NCBI RefSeq assembly: GCF_900129215.1
Contig: NZ_FQUQ01000003.1
Coordinates: 1 to 64,000, forward strand
Direction: 5' to 3'
Source of the DNA: Pedobacter caeni
GTDB lineage: Bacteria; Bacteroidota; Bacteroidia; Sphingobacteriales; Sphingobacteriaceae
DNA length: 64,000 nucleotides
The notes under the pieces are model-generated. The model did not search any database. It saw only the letters and a program-made list of their open reading frames with translations, and was not told the DNA's origin. Positions 15,999-24,098 of the stretch are shown piece after piece. The translations under genes were made by a program, and so were the position numbers. How positions within the stretch are numbered: the first letter of the stretch is position 1; the number at the start of each line of letters is the position of its first letter.

Positions 15999-16955
15999 TT
16001 AATTTTTGCCCCAGATTCTGGTATTTAAATCAAGTTCTTTAATGATGTCATACATAAACTGGACAAGTTCAATGTCTTTCTGAAGTAAAGTGTCGTTGAG
16101 CAGAGTCCTGGAAAAGGGCGGTTCAAAGTAGTTTCCGCTAAGTGGAAAAGCAATGTAAACAAGGCTGCCTGTAAATGACAGGCTAATGGTTTCGCTGGAA
16201 CGTTCGTTAAGTTCACAAATACGTTCCATCATGGCAGGTGTTAAGATATAGCGTGCCTCGACCTGATCGTTGGAATAAGTAACGAAATTCTGATCGAAAT
16301 TTGGATTTTCCAGTTTTACAACCTCTCCCGAACCAAATATAGGAAGGGCCGTTGCGATCCAGGCGCCAAATGCAGTGCCAAAATCTTTAGGCCTGACAAT
16401 GGTTGTTCCATTAAAATTCTTGTTAAAATCCGCAAAGAAAACCACACCTTTTAGAATATCATACCAGTCTTCGCGCCGACCATTCTTTGTCTGGGTAACC
16501 GTTTTATATTCCGCATGTACTTCTGAGAAACTGAATTTTGTTTTTCCGGAGAATCCGGACACCTGATCCTCACTGTGGTATCGGTCGGGTTCTTTGGCAA
16601 AGAGTTGGGAAGAGGTAAACTCTTCCTCAGATAAGGCCTGTACATCATCGATCCGAAGACTTTCATCTATGTTCTTTAAGGCGTAAGCCAGCAGAGAATG
16701 TTTGTAGGAATATCGGTATTGTGCTTCTTTTGCTCCGGCTTTGCTGATCATGACGATACCATAAATGATTCCTGCAATACCTAAGATGATCACCGGGATC
16801 AGTCCTCCCAGCACCATACTAAGGATAAGAATGAGCACACTTAGACCAATGATGGAGTAGTTTTTAATTTTTATGCCATAAATTTCTTTACGCAAAACCT
16901 CCATCTCTGTTAAAGTCTGCTGCCTGGTAGCGGCATCATTAATGGGAGGTGCCAT
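15999..16955 (-). CDS. DUF3137 family membrane protein
   Basis: A 318-residue protein with two adjacent hydrophobic segments at about residues 35-75 and a large soluble C-terminal part, matching DUF3137. The conserved segment around KTKFSFSEVHAEYKT and the later FKGV-like ILKGVVFFADFNKNFNG are typical. The biochemical function is not known. Its ATG overlaps the lemA stop in a TAATG junction, so the pair is translationally coupled. LemA-DUF3137 pairs recur in bacteria, suggesting a joint envelope role, which is inference. It ends 40 bp from the carB terminator, which can serve it from the other side. Confidence 0.8.
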   Translation of the reverse strand: MAPPINDAATRQQTLTEMEVLRKEIYGIKIKNYSIIGLSVLILILSMVLGGLIPVIILGIAGIIYGIVMISKAGAKEAQYRYSYKHSLLAYALKNIDESLRIDDVQALSEEEFTSSQLFAKEPDRYHSEDQVSGFSGKTKFSFSEVHAEYKTVTQTKNGRREDWYDILKGVVFFADFNKNFNGTTIVRPKDFGTAFGAWIATALPIFGSGEVVKLENPNFDQNFVTYSNDQVEARYILTPAMMERICELNERSSETISLSFTGSLVYIAFPLSGNYFEPPFSRTLLNDTLLQKDIELVQFMYDIIKELDLNTRIWGKN

Positions 16956-17512
16956 TAATTATTGAAGAGCTCTTTGGCGCTGATGTTTTTACGTTCTTCT
17001 TCAGTGTTCGCAAGAACAGCGATTTGCTGATAATTTAACATCCCTGCAAAAATGCTTCCTGGAAACATCATTATTGCATTGTTATAGTCCGTAACTGAAG
17101 CATTATAGGCCCTTCTGGAAGCTGCAATTTGCTCTTCACTTTCAGTCCAGGTACTTTGAAGGTTTAAAAAATTCTGGTTTGCTTTTAGGTCAGGATAGCT
17201 CTCTACATTAACAATTAAGCCTTTGACTGCTGAACTCAGCTGTTTATCAATATCTAATTTTTCTTCATTGCTGATATTTGGCGTAATGGCACGGCTTCTC
17301 AGTTCTACGACCTTTGTCAGTACACTCTCCTCGTGCTGCATGTATTGTTTTACTGTTTCAATCAGGTTTGGCAACAGGTCAAATCGTTTTTTTAGCATGA
17401 CATCTATTGCTGAAAAGGCATTATTGACCTGGTTTTTCTTTGCAATCAAAGAATTGTAATAAGAAATACCCAGTAAAATCAGAACGACTAGTATGATGGC
17501 GCCTATAATCAT
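16955..17512 (-). CDS. lemA: LemA family protein
   Basis: A 185-residue LemA protein with one N-terminal membrane helix (MIIGAIILVVLILLGISYY), then a helical bundle with the family segments VNNAFSAIDVMLKKRFDLLP (about 28-47), NLIETVKQY and, at the C-terminus, YNNAIMMFPGSIFAG. Most of the chain is expected outside the inner membrane. Function is unresolved across the family. It is the first gene of a two-gene unit with the DUF3137 gene and shares one base with it. Confidence 0.9.
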   Translation of the reverse strand: MIIGAIILVVLILLGISYYNSLIAKKNQVNNAFSAIDVMLKKRFDLLPNLIETVKQYMQHEESVLTKVVELRSRAITPNISNEEKLDIDKQLSSAVKGLIVNVESYPDLKANQNFLNLQSTWTESEEQIAASRRAYNASVTDYNNAIMMFPGSIFAGMLNYQQIAVLANTEEERKNISAKELFNN

Positions 17513-17567
17513 AGTTTTGTGTTTAAGAAAATGATATAATTCCTAGATGTATAAATTTAGGAGATGT

Positions 17568-18038
17568 TTAGTTTAAAATAACTACGCCTTTGGCTTCAAA
17601 TGCCAGTTCTTTCTTAGGTTCGGTAATTTTTGCAACTTCTTCTGCGGACTTGTGTGCATCCTCTGCATAATGACGCAGCGTCTCTACTGAGATCGTTTGT
17701 TTTTTTGCTAAACCATCAAGTGCTACTTTTTTTCCTACGATATCCATCGGCATAAAAAACGCATAATCTTTAAAGGTGATGCGGATCGATTCTCCGGATG
17801 GGGTTTTTAAAGTCATCCAGCAGCCCTTTTTCTTGCAAACGTCGACGACCTCTCCGGTAACTTTCATTTCAGCCACTTTTTTATCACCCATCACAGACTC
17901 CATTTTTTCTATAGGAAGTAAATTTCCACCAGTAACACCGGCTCCGAATGATTTTCCATTAATTGCGGGGCTTTCCTGAGCCAGAGCGCAAATTGATAAA
18001 GCACAGAATGTAATGCTTAGCAGCGTTTTTTTTATCAT
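17568..18038 (-). CDS. DUF4920 family secreted protein
   Basis: About 156 residues with a Sec signal (MIKKTLLSITFCALSICALAQ) when the ATG at 18038 is used; an in-frame ATG at 18092 would add an implausible 18-residue basic extension. The mature protein has the DUF4920 signature VCKKKGCWM (about residue 67) followed by an Arg-containing strand and DYAFFMP (about 90). The two Cys suggest a disulfide or a metal site. No known enzymatic activity. It stands between lemA and a minus-strand terminator and is probably monocistronic. Confidence 0.8.
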   Translation of the reverse strand: MIKKTLLSITFCALSICALAQESPAINGKSFGAGVTGGNLLPIEKMESVMGDKKVAEMKVTGEVVDVCKKKGCWMTLKTPSGESIRITFKDYAFFMPMDIVGKKVALDGLAKKQTISVETLRHYAEDAHKSAEEVAKITEPKKELAFEAKGVVILN

Positions 18039-18111
18039 GAGATTTTTCTTTTTATGGATTTTGCATTTATAAATATAAAATATTTTCTGCAAAGGAGGGA
18101 AGGGGCTGAAT

Positions 18112-18144
18112 AAAAAAAATCCTCGTTATCTAACGATAACGAGG
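18112..18144 (-). terminator. Terminator overlapping the 3' end of a microprotein gene
   Basis: Ten-base perfect stem CCTCGTTATC (18121-18130) / GATAACGAGG (18135-18144) with a TAAC loop and eight T on the minus-strand side. The only candidate gene it could end is the 32-codon frame at 18130-18228. Confidence 0.85.
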
Positions 18145-18228
18145 ATAATCATCCCTATTGTTTGTTAATTCATAAATGATTAACACCAGGTATATGGCAA
18201 CTAACAGGCCAAATTTGAAAATCAGCAT
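18130..18228 (-). CDS. 32-residue single-pass membrane microprotein (putative)
   Basis: An ATG at 18228 opens a 32-codon frame: MLIFKFG, a hydrophobic helix LLVAIYLVLIIYEL, and a polar charged tail TNNRDDYPRYR, stopping with TAG at 18130. It has the shape of a single-pass membrane peptide. The last codons lie inside a perfect intrinsic terminator, and no other gene on this strand lies between it and the separate radA terminator (18303-18359), so the terminator implies a transcript here. I recognise no family. Coding status rests on this layout alone. Confidence 0.45.
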   Translation of the reverse strand: MLIFKFGLLVAIYLVLIIYELTNNRDDYPRYR

Positions 18229-18302
18229 TCTGTATTTATAACTATCTAATATTCAGGCGTATTTAAGAAAATGTAAATTTTGCATTAAAAAAATATGTGG
18301 GG

Positions 18303-18359
18303 AAAAAAATGCTCAATATGTGGAAACAGATCATTTGTTTCCACATATTGAGCATTTTT
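18303..18359 (-). terminator. Long-stem terminator after radA
   Basis: A perfect 23-bp inverted repeat (18305-18327 / 18337-18359) with a 9-nt loop and A/T runs at both ends. It begins 13 bp after the radA stop on the minus strand. Confidence 0.92.
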
Positions 18360-18371
18360 GGCACGCTTAAA

Positions 18372-19748
18372 TTATCCAAAAAGCAGGGCAAAAACGTCTT
18401 CTATTTTACTGACCGGGCTGAGTTCAATTTTATACCGCTCTGTGATCAGTCCCTTCATATTGTAGTTAGAGATGAAAATTCTTTCGAAGCCCAGTTTTTC
18501 TGCTTCGGAGATACGTTGCTCAATTCTGTTCACGGCCCTGATCTCTCCTGAAAGTCCTACTTCTGCAGCAAAACATATTTTGGAAGAGATAAAGATATCT
18601 TCATGAGAAGAGATGATGGCCACTAAAATCGCCAGGTCAATAGCTGGATCTTCTACTTTAATGCCGCCTGCAATGTTTAAGAAAACATCCCTGGTACTTA
18701 GCCTGAACCCGCATCTTTTTTCGAGCACTGCGAGGAGCATATTCATCCTCTTTGTGTCAAAGCCATTTGCTGATCGCTGAGGGGTTCCGTAGGCGGCTGT
18801 GCTAACCAAGGCCTGGGTTTCAATTAACATGGGCCTGGCGCCCTCTAATGTGGCCGATATGGCAATGCCACTAAGTTCTTCGTCACGCTGTGAGAGCAAA
18901 ATTTCTGAAGGATTGGAAACCTGTCTTAGTCCGCTGCTATGCATGGCATAGATACCAAGTTCAGCAGCTGCTCCAAATCTGTTTTTTATAGAGCGTAGGA
19001 TCCGGTAAACATGGTGTCTGTCTCCTTCGAACTGTAAAACAGTGTCCACCATATGTTCCAGGATCTTTGGTCCTGCAATGGTTCCGTCTTTGGTGATATG
19101 ACCAATTAAAAATACTGGCGTGTCTGTTTCTTTTGCAAATCTCAGAAGTTCTGCTGTACATTCCCTTACTTGTGAGACACTTCCCGGAGTGGAATCAATA
19201 TGAGCAGAGTGAAGGGTTTGTATGGAATCTACAATTAATAAATCAGGCTCCAGTTCTTCTATTTGCTTAAATATATTTTGTGTAGAGGTTTCTGTGAGGA
19301 TGTAACAATCGGCAGTGGGGGCAGAGGTAATGCGTTCCGCCCTCATTTTGATTTGTTGCTCACTTTCTTCTCCGGAGATGTAGAGAATCTTTTTTCCGGA
19401 TATATTAAGTGCCAGTTGCAGCATCAATGTAGATTTCCCGATTCCGGGCTCTCCACCGATAAGGATTACGGAGCCGGCAACCAGTCCGCCGCCCAAAACT
19501 CTGTCTAATTCCTGATCACCAGTAAGGATTCTTTCCTCGGTAATGGAAGGGATATTATCTACTTTATTGGGCTTGTTTACACGGGTTGTTCCTGTGGAGG
19601 TTTTCCAGGCAGGAACCTTTGATCCTGCTTTTTCTATCACCTCTTCTACGAAGGTGTTCCATGAGTTGCATGAAGGACATTTTCCCAGCCATTTCGCTGA
19701 TTCATATCCGCAACTCTGACAAAAATATGCTGATTTAGTTTTAGCCAA
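18372..19748 (-). CDS. radA: DNA repair protein RadA
   Basis: RadA is a RecA-like ATPase that drives branch migration in homologous recombination. The 458-residue protein has all parts: an N-terminal C4 zinc finger (CQSCGYESAKWLGKCPSC, about 10-27), Walker A GEPGIGKST (about 98), the RadA-specific KNRFG motif (about 252) and a C-terminal Lon-protease-like domain with RMNMLLAVLEKRCG. The first codon is TTG at 19748, directly before the conserved AKTKSAYFCQ; no upstream ATG exists. It is a single-gene unit closed by the 23-bp hairpin at 18303-18359. Confidence 0.95.
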   Translation of the reverse strand: MAKTKSAYFCQSCGYESAKWLGKCPSCNSWNTFVEEVIEKAGSKVPAWKTSTGTTRVNKPNKVDNIPSITEERILTGDQELDRVLGGGLVAGSVILIGGEPGIGKSTLMLQLALNISGKKILYISGEESEQQIKMRAERITSAPTADCYILTETSTQNIFKQIEELEPDLLIVDSIQTLHSAHIDSTPGSVSQVRECTAELLRFAKETDTPVFLIGHITKDGTIAGPKILEHMVDTVLQFEGDRHHVYRILRSIKNRFGAAAELGIYAMHSSGLRQVSNPSEILLSQRDEELSGIAISATLEGARPMLIETQALVSTAAYGTPQRSANGFDTKRMNMLLAVLEKRCGFRLSTRDVFLNIAGGIKVEDPAIDLAILVAIISSHEDIFISSKICFAAEVGLSGEIRAVNRIEQRISEAEKLGFERIFISNYNMKGLITERYKIELSPVSKIEDVFALLFG

Positions 19749-19819
19749 TTGACAGAGGTTTTTAATGAGTTACGAATTTAGGCTTAATTCTATAAAAACG
19801 GGGATTAAAAAACGGAGGT

Positions 19820-19859
19820 AAAATAAAACAGGCCTGATCCGAAAGGAGCAGGCCTGTTT
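19820..19859 (-). terminator. Terminator after rng
   Basis: Eleven-base stem AAACAGGCCTG (19826-19836) / CAGGCCTGTTT (19849-19859), with a T-rich tail on the minus strand. Confidence 0.85.
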
Positions 19860-19879
19860 AAAGGAAATTTGAACCGTGA

Positions 19880-21430
19880 TTATAATTTTATCTCTTCGTC
19901 TTTGGAAGAAATAAAATGGAATTCTGTTAGGTTATACGATGGAACAGCTTTGATTTTGATTCTTTGACCGAATTTAAAGAACCACTTCCATTGTAAAGAT
20001 ATGAACCCTTTTTTGATGTAAGCCTCAATATAAGGGTGTACACAAAGTGTAATATTTTTTTCGTTTTGCTCTTGCAAAATATAGTTCAGATTGTTTTCGA
20101 TATCATCCATCAAAACAATGCTGGCCTTAATTTCACCCGTACCATCACAGGTTGGGCATTTTTCACTGGTGACGATGTTCATCTCCGGTCTGACACGCTG
20201 ACGGGTGATCTGAACAAGGCCAAACTTACTTGGAGGAAGAATGGTATGCTTGGCACGGTCCAAGAGCATTAATTCCTTTAGGTAGTCGAATAACATTTTA
20301 CGGTTAACAGGTTTGTGCATGTCGATAAAATCGATGACTACAATCCCTCCCATATCACGTAGACGCAGTTGTCTTGCAATTTCTTTTGCTGCTTCTTTAT
20401 TTACCTGAAGCGCATTTTCTTCCTGATTTTCTTTGCTTGCCGTTCTGTTTCCGCTATTTACGTCAACAACATGCAAAGCTTCCGTATGTTCTACGACCAG
20501 GTAGGCACCACCGGCCAGGTTTACGGTTTTTCCGAAAGCATTTTTAATTTGCTTTTCAATTCCGAAATGTTCGAAGATAGGCTCTTTATGCTTATAGATC
20601 TTAACGATCTTTTCCATCTCCGGAGAGATTTCATGTACATAAGAACGGATGTCCTCGAACAGGTTACTGTCATTCACGTATACATTAGTGAAGTCAGTAC
20701 TTAAAATATCACGGATCAGCGTAGAGGTGCGGTCCATTTCTCCCCAAACACGCTTGGAAGGCTCTGCATCAGGTAACTTTTTAATAAAGTTTTCCCATTT
20801 AGTAACAGAGTCTAACAGGTCTTTTTGAAGTTCGGCTACACCCTTGCCTTCAGAAACCGTTCTAATGATGACCCCAAAGTTTTTAGGCTTAATACTTTCG
20901 ATAATCTTTTTTAAACGATTACGTTCGGTATTGCTTTTAATCTTTTTGGAAATCGAAATGACATTAGAGAAGGGAACCAGTACAATATAGCGTCCTGCTA
21001 TAGATAGGTCAGAACTTAAGCGTGGTCCCTTTGTTGAAATTGGTTCTTTGGCGATTTGAACTGGCAGCACAAGATTCTTGCTGACCACTTCGGAGATCTT
21101 CCCGGCTTTGTTAATATCTCCTTCTAGCTTGAAATTATCTAATAAAGTTCCGCTAACAGAGCCGTTACGCTTGATTTTAGTAAGCTTTATCAAAGATTGT
21201 ACTTGTGGACCAAGGTCGAAATAATGCAAAAAAGCATCCTTTTCGTAACCCACATCAACGAACGCAGCATTTAGTCCGGGCATAATTTTCTTTATGCGGC
21301 CTAAATAAATATCGCCTACGGCGTAATTGTTATTGATGTGTTCCTTATGAAGTTCTACAAGTTGTTTGTCTTCAACTAAAGCTATGGTTACTCCCGAGGG
21401 AGATGAATCTATAATTAGTTCCTTTACCAA
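19880..21430 (-). CDS. rng: Ribonuclease E/G family protein
   Basis: A 516-residue RNase G-type endonuclease for rRNA maturation and mRNA decay. The order is S1-like RNA-binding domain (about 35-130; GDIYLGRIKKIMPGLNAAFV), then the catalytic core with the two metal-binding aspartates in VVDVNSGNR (about 328) and VVIDFIDM (about 370), and the Zn-link CPTCDGTG (about 433). It lacks the long RNase E scaffold tail. It starts with TTG at 21430, before the conserved VKELIIDSSPSG. About 120 nt of structured leader precede it (21431-21551), which suggests post-transcriptional control of its own mRNA as for RNase E, by analogy. Confidence 0.92.
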   Translation of the reverse strand: MVKELIIDSSPSGVTIALVEDKQLVELHKEHINNNYAVGDIYLGRIKKIMPGLNAAFVDVGYEKDAFLHYFDLGPQVQSLIKLTKIKRNGSVSGTLLDNFKLEGDINKAGKISEVVSKNLVLPVQIAKEPISTKGPRLSSDLSIAGRYIVLVPFSNVISISKKIKSNTERNRLKKIIESIKPKNFGVIIRTVSEGKGVAELQKDLLDSVTKWENFIKKLPDAEPSKRVWGEMDRTSTLIRDILSTDFTNVYVNDSNLFEDIRSYVHEISPEMEKIVKIYKHKEPIFEHFGIEKQIKNAFGKTVNLAGGAYLVVEHTEALHVVDVNSGNRTASKENQEENALQVNKEAAKEIARQLRLRDMGGIVVIDFIDMHKPVNRKMLFDYLKELMLLDRAKHTILPPSKFGLVQITRQRVRPEMNIVTSEKCPTCDGTGEIKASIVLMDDIENNLNYILQEQNEKNITLCVHPYIEAYIKKGFISLQWKWFFKFGQRIKIKAVPSYNLTEFHFISSKDEEIKL

Positions 21431-21443
21431 AAGCTACAGATTT

Positions 21444-21540
21444 TAAGGCTTTTAAGCCTTATTAACACATGGACAATAAAAAACGTTGCTACCAACAATT
21501 AAGGCTACGATCAAATCCTAGCCTTAGTTGTTGAGCAAAA
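21444..21540 (-). promoter_or_regulatory. Structured leader of rng / terminator after the 29-residue gene
   Basis: Two inverted repeats lie between the microprotein stop and rng. Distal: a 15-bp stem (21493-21507 / 21519-21533, one G-U) extended by TTGCT/AGCAA (21486-21490 / 21534-21538) and followed on the minus strand by a run of T, so it can act as a terminator or attenuator. Proximal: TAAGGCTT (21444-21451) / AAGCCTTA (21454-21461), 13 nt before the rng start. The two elements share AAGGCT/AGCCTT words and could pair with each other instead. Confidence 0.6.
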
Positions 21541-21551
21541 CATGAAGAAAA

Positions 21552-21641
21552 CTATTTTTTCTTATGTCTGTTTTTTCTTAAACGTTTTTTACGTTTGTGG
21601 GTAGCCATTTTATGTCTTTTTCTTTTTTTACCGCTTGGCAT
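21552..21641 (-). CDS. 29-residue basic COX24/AURKAIP1-like small ribosomal protein
   Basis: A 29-codon frame from ATG 21641 to TAG 21552, opening MPSGKKRKRHKMATHKRKKR and ending RHKKK. Almost every residue is Lys, Arg or His. This matches the tiny Bacteroidota proteins annotated as AURKAIP1/COX24-domain, related to the C-terminus of mitochondrial mS38 and actinobacterial bS22, which bind small-subunit rRNA. A ribosomal role is inferred from family likeness. It sits between the TPR gene (37 bp upstream) and rng in a neighbourhood devoted to RNA and nucleoid proteins. Confidence 0.8.
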   Translation of the reverse strand: MPSGKKRKRHKMATHKRKKRLRKNRHKKK

Positions 21642-21678
21642 AATCTTAGGTTTTAAATATTTTTATTAAATCTGTTTA

Positions 21679-22551
21679 TTAATTTTTATTCTTTAACGCA
21701 ATCACCTTGTCATCAATAAATTTTGATAATGTAGCGTTTGCTGCTAATTTTTTGCTCTTTTCGTAAGCATCGATAGCTTCAGTATTCTTTCCAAGGTTTT
21801 CATAGGAAGTTCCCAGATAGAAATAGGCATCCGGAGAAGGCTTCATGGCAATAATGCTTTTGAACCTGATAATTGCTTTGTCAAACTGACCTGACTTCAT
21901 CGCGAAAGTACCTAAACTCATATTTGCTTTTAAGTTCTTTGGGTCTTTCTTGACAACGTCCATTAACATCGCTATTCCTGACATTGGAGCTCCCATACCG
22001 TTTACGATGGTAATTCCTAAGCCTGTTTTAGCGTCATTACTGTTGGAGTCTATTTTCATTGCACTGCTGTAAGCAGCATTCGCTTTTTGCAAAAGTGCAG
22101 GTTGCAACAGACTGTCCTGGGTATTGTCAAATGCCTTCATAAATGTTTCTCCGGCAGCTAACCAATTGTTTAACGTTTGCTCTTTGTTGGCTACGATTTC
22201 CAGGTAAAGTGCACTGGGAACCGATTGCTCTAAGTCATCCCACTTTTTTGCAAGCAATTTAGCTTCTTTGGCTTTGTTGTCTTCAGAAGCAGACATATAT
22301 GCAGTTTCAAGTGCAGTGATTTCGGCAGCTAACGGAGCTTTAATCATGTTCTTCGCGGCAGTTGAGACTTCTTTAAGGTTGATCTCAGCTGTTGCCGGAG
22401 CCTGTGCAGCCATCTGTCCACCTGCAGGAGTACTGCTGGTTTGTTCTTTTGGCTTTACTAAACCCTTGATATCCCTTGTAAACAAGAACGCAATGAGCAA
22501 AACTACTGCTCCTATTAAAATGGCCTGTTTAGATCGGATACTGTTTATCAT
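21679..22551 (-). CDS. Tetratricopeptide-repeat protein with N-terminal membrane anchor
   Basis: A 290-residue protein with one N-terminal membrane helix (AILIGAVVLLIAFLF, about 10-24), a Pro/Gln/Ala-rich linker (about 33-55) and a helical C-terminal half with at least two TPR motifs. One is near residue 205 (NLKANMSLGTFAMKSGQFDK) and one near 245 (AYFYLGTSYENLGKNTEAI). TPRs bind partner proteins; the partner is unknown. Its start is 8 bp after the HU gene stop, so the two are cotranscribed. HU-TPR-small basic protein-rng is an arrangement I associate with Bacteroidota. Confidence 0.85.
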   Translation of the reverse strand: MINSIRSKQAILIGAVVLLIAFLFTRDIKGLVKPKEQTSSTPAGGQMAAQAPATAEINLKEVSTAAKNMIKAPLAAEITALETAYMSASEDNKAKEAKLLAKKWDDLEQSVPSALYLEIVANKEQTLNNWLAAGETFMKAFDNTQDSLLQPALLQKANAAYSSAMKIDSNSNDAKTGLGITIVNGMGAPMSGIAMLMDVVKKDPKNLKANMSLGTFAMKSGQFDKAIIRFKSIIAMKPSPDAYFYLGTSYENLGKNTEAIDAYEKSKKLAANATLSKFIDDKVIALKNKN

Positions 22552-22559
22552 GATGATAA

Positions 22560-22862
22560 TTAAGCTTCTACGCTAACTTTTTTTGAATTATTCTTTACTT
22601 TATCAACAAATACTTTTGCTGGTTTAAAGCTTGGCACAAAGTGCTCCGGGATAATAATTGCAGTGTTTTTAGAAATATTTCTCGCAGTTTTTTGTGCTCT
22701 TTTTTTAACAACAAAACTACCAAAACCCCTAACATATACATTTTCGCCGCCAATCATGCTGTTTTTGATGACCTTGAAAAATGCCTCAACGGTTTCTTGT
22801 ACATCTACCTTTTCAATTCCTGTTTTCGTTGATATTTCTGAAATAATATCTGCCTTAGTCAT
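22560..22862 (-). CDS. HU/IHF-family nucleoid DNA-binding protein
   Basis: A 100-residue histone-like protein that bends and compacts DNA as a dimer. The HU fold is clear: helical MTKADIISEISTKTG at the N-terminus and the beta-arm region beginning VRGFGSFVVKKR (about residue 44). The usual Arg-Asn-Pro tip of the arm reads RNISKN, so the intercalating Pro is missing. The C-terminus has a short Lys-rich tail (VKNNSKKVSVEA). It is the first gene of the unit leading to the TPR protein, with a -7 box 56 nt upstream. Confidence 0.93.
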   Translation of the reverse strand: MTKADIISEISTKTGIEKVDVQETVEAFFKVIKNSMIGGENVYVRGFGSFVVKKRAQKTARNISKNTAIIIPEHFVPSFKPAKVFVDKVKNNSKKVSVEA

Positions 22863-22917
22863 ATTCTCTGTTATTAATTTATAGTGTGTTATATACTTTA
22901 TAAGTGTTTTGGGGTTG

Positions 22918-22925
22918 CAAAAGTA
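22918..22925 (-). promoter_or_regulatory. -7 box for the HU-TPR unit
   Basis: Minus-strand TACTTTTG (22925-22918) is a perfect TAnnTTTG, giving a leader of about 50 nt before the HU ATG. The -33 region is weak. Confidence 0.45.
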
Positions 22926-23021
22926 TTGCTTTTTAATGAGATAGGAAAATAAAAGATGATTTATTTGTCGCCGGTTGTATCACCGAATTGCAAGTTTTAG
23001 CAAAAACAAATATTTAGCGCG

Positions 23022-23029
23022 TATTTTTG
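23022..23029 (+). promoter_or_regulatory. -7 box immediately before mutY
   Basis: TATTTTTG ends 5 nt before the mutY ATG at 23035; TTAG at 22997-23000 is a poor -33 candidate at 21-bp spacing. If real, the mRNA would be leaderless. Confidence 0.4.
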
Positions 23030-23034
23030 TGGCT

Positions 23035-24087
23035 ATGAGTTTTCAGACAGAAATCGTAAAATGGTATTTAATCAATAAAAGAACACTTCCCTGGAGGGAT
23101 ACTACTGATGCTTATGTGATTTGGCTTTCGGAAATCATTTTGCAACAGACCAGGGTGGAACAGGGACTTCCTTATTTTAATAGTTTTTTGCAAAACTATC
23201 CGACAGTAGTTGATTTTGCCAATGCAAGCGAAACGCAAATTCTCAAATTGTGGCAGGGATTGGGTTATTATTCTCGTGGACGGAACATGCTGTTCACCGC
23301 GAGGCAGGTTATGGACTTACATTCCGGCATTTTTCCTGTTAAATACGAAGAGCTCATTCAGCTGAAAGGAGTTGGCGAATATACTGCTGCAGCAATCTCT
23401 TCTTTTTCGGCCAACGAATCCAGGGCTGTTCTGGACGGAAACGTTTTCCGGGTATTGTCCAGATATTTTGGCATAGGAACCGCCATCAATAGTACCGAAG
23501 GAAAAAAGCAGTTTAACGAGCTTGCACAAGAGCTGATCGAAGGGCAGGAACCTTCTTTATACAATCAGGCCATCATGGAATTTGGAGCTTTGCAATGCAA
23601 ACCCAAGTCTCCTGATTGTGGCAGTTGCCCGGTTCAATCCGGATGTTACGCAAAAAACAAAGATCAGGTTGGCCTGTTGCCTCTAAAATTAAAGAAGCTA
23701 AAAAAAAGAACGAGGTATTTCAATTATATGGTTTGTTTTGACGGCGATAATTTGTTGGTCAATAAGAGAACTGCCGGGGATGTCTGGCAGGAGCTATATG
23801 ATTTTCCGTTGATTGAGACAGAAGGACCTTACCTGGAGGACCATGAGCAATTCCTTAAACGACTGAAATACAGCTTTGGAGCTAACTGTGTAATCAGGCC
23901 TTTAACCTTGCAAAAACATTTATTGACTCACCAAACTATATATGTTCAATTTTTTGCTTTAGACAATTATATCATTAACTTTAATATGAATGCAGAAATA
24001 AAATGGGTTTCTCTGACTGAGTTTGAGGAGTTGCCCCAACCAAAAGTGATTACAAATTTTATGATCTCCAATTCAATTAAACAGTAA
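23035..24087 (+). CDS. mutY: A/G-specific adenine DNA glycosylase
   Basis: MutY removes adenine mispaired with 8-oxoguanine. The 350-residue protein has the helix-hairpin-helix LKGVGEYTAAAI (about 110-121) with the catalytic Asp in AVLDGNVFRV (about 132), and the [4Fe-4S] loop with spacing Cys-x6-Cys-x2-Cys-x5-Cys (about 185-202). The C-terminal third is a NUDIX-like 8-oxoG recognition domain. I chose ATG 23035 (MSFQTEIVKWYL) over an in-frame ATG 60 bp upstream because the conserved domain begins here. ssb follows after 11 bp. It is divergent from the HU gene. Confidence 0.95.
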   Translation: MSFQTEIVKWYLINKRTLPWRDTTDAYVIWLSEIILQQTRVEQGLPYFNSFLQNYPTVVDFANASETQILKLWQGLGYYSRGRNMLFTARQVMDLHSGIFPVKYEELIQLKGVGEYTAAAISSFSANESRAVLDGNVFRVLSRYFGIGTAINSTEGKKQFNELAQELIEGQEPSLYNQAIMEFGALQCKPKSPDCGSCPVQSGCYAKNKDQVGLLPLKLKKLKKRTRYFNYMVCFDGDNLLVNKRTAGDVWQELYDFPLIETEGPYLEDHEQFLKRLKYSFGANCVIRPLTLQKHLLTHQTIYVQFFALDNYIINFNMNAEIKWVSLTEFEELPQPKVITNFMISNSIKQ

Positions 24088-24098
24088 AATTATATTTC

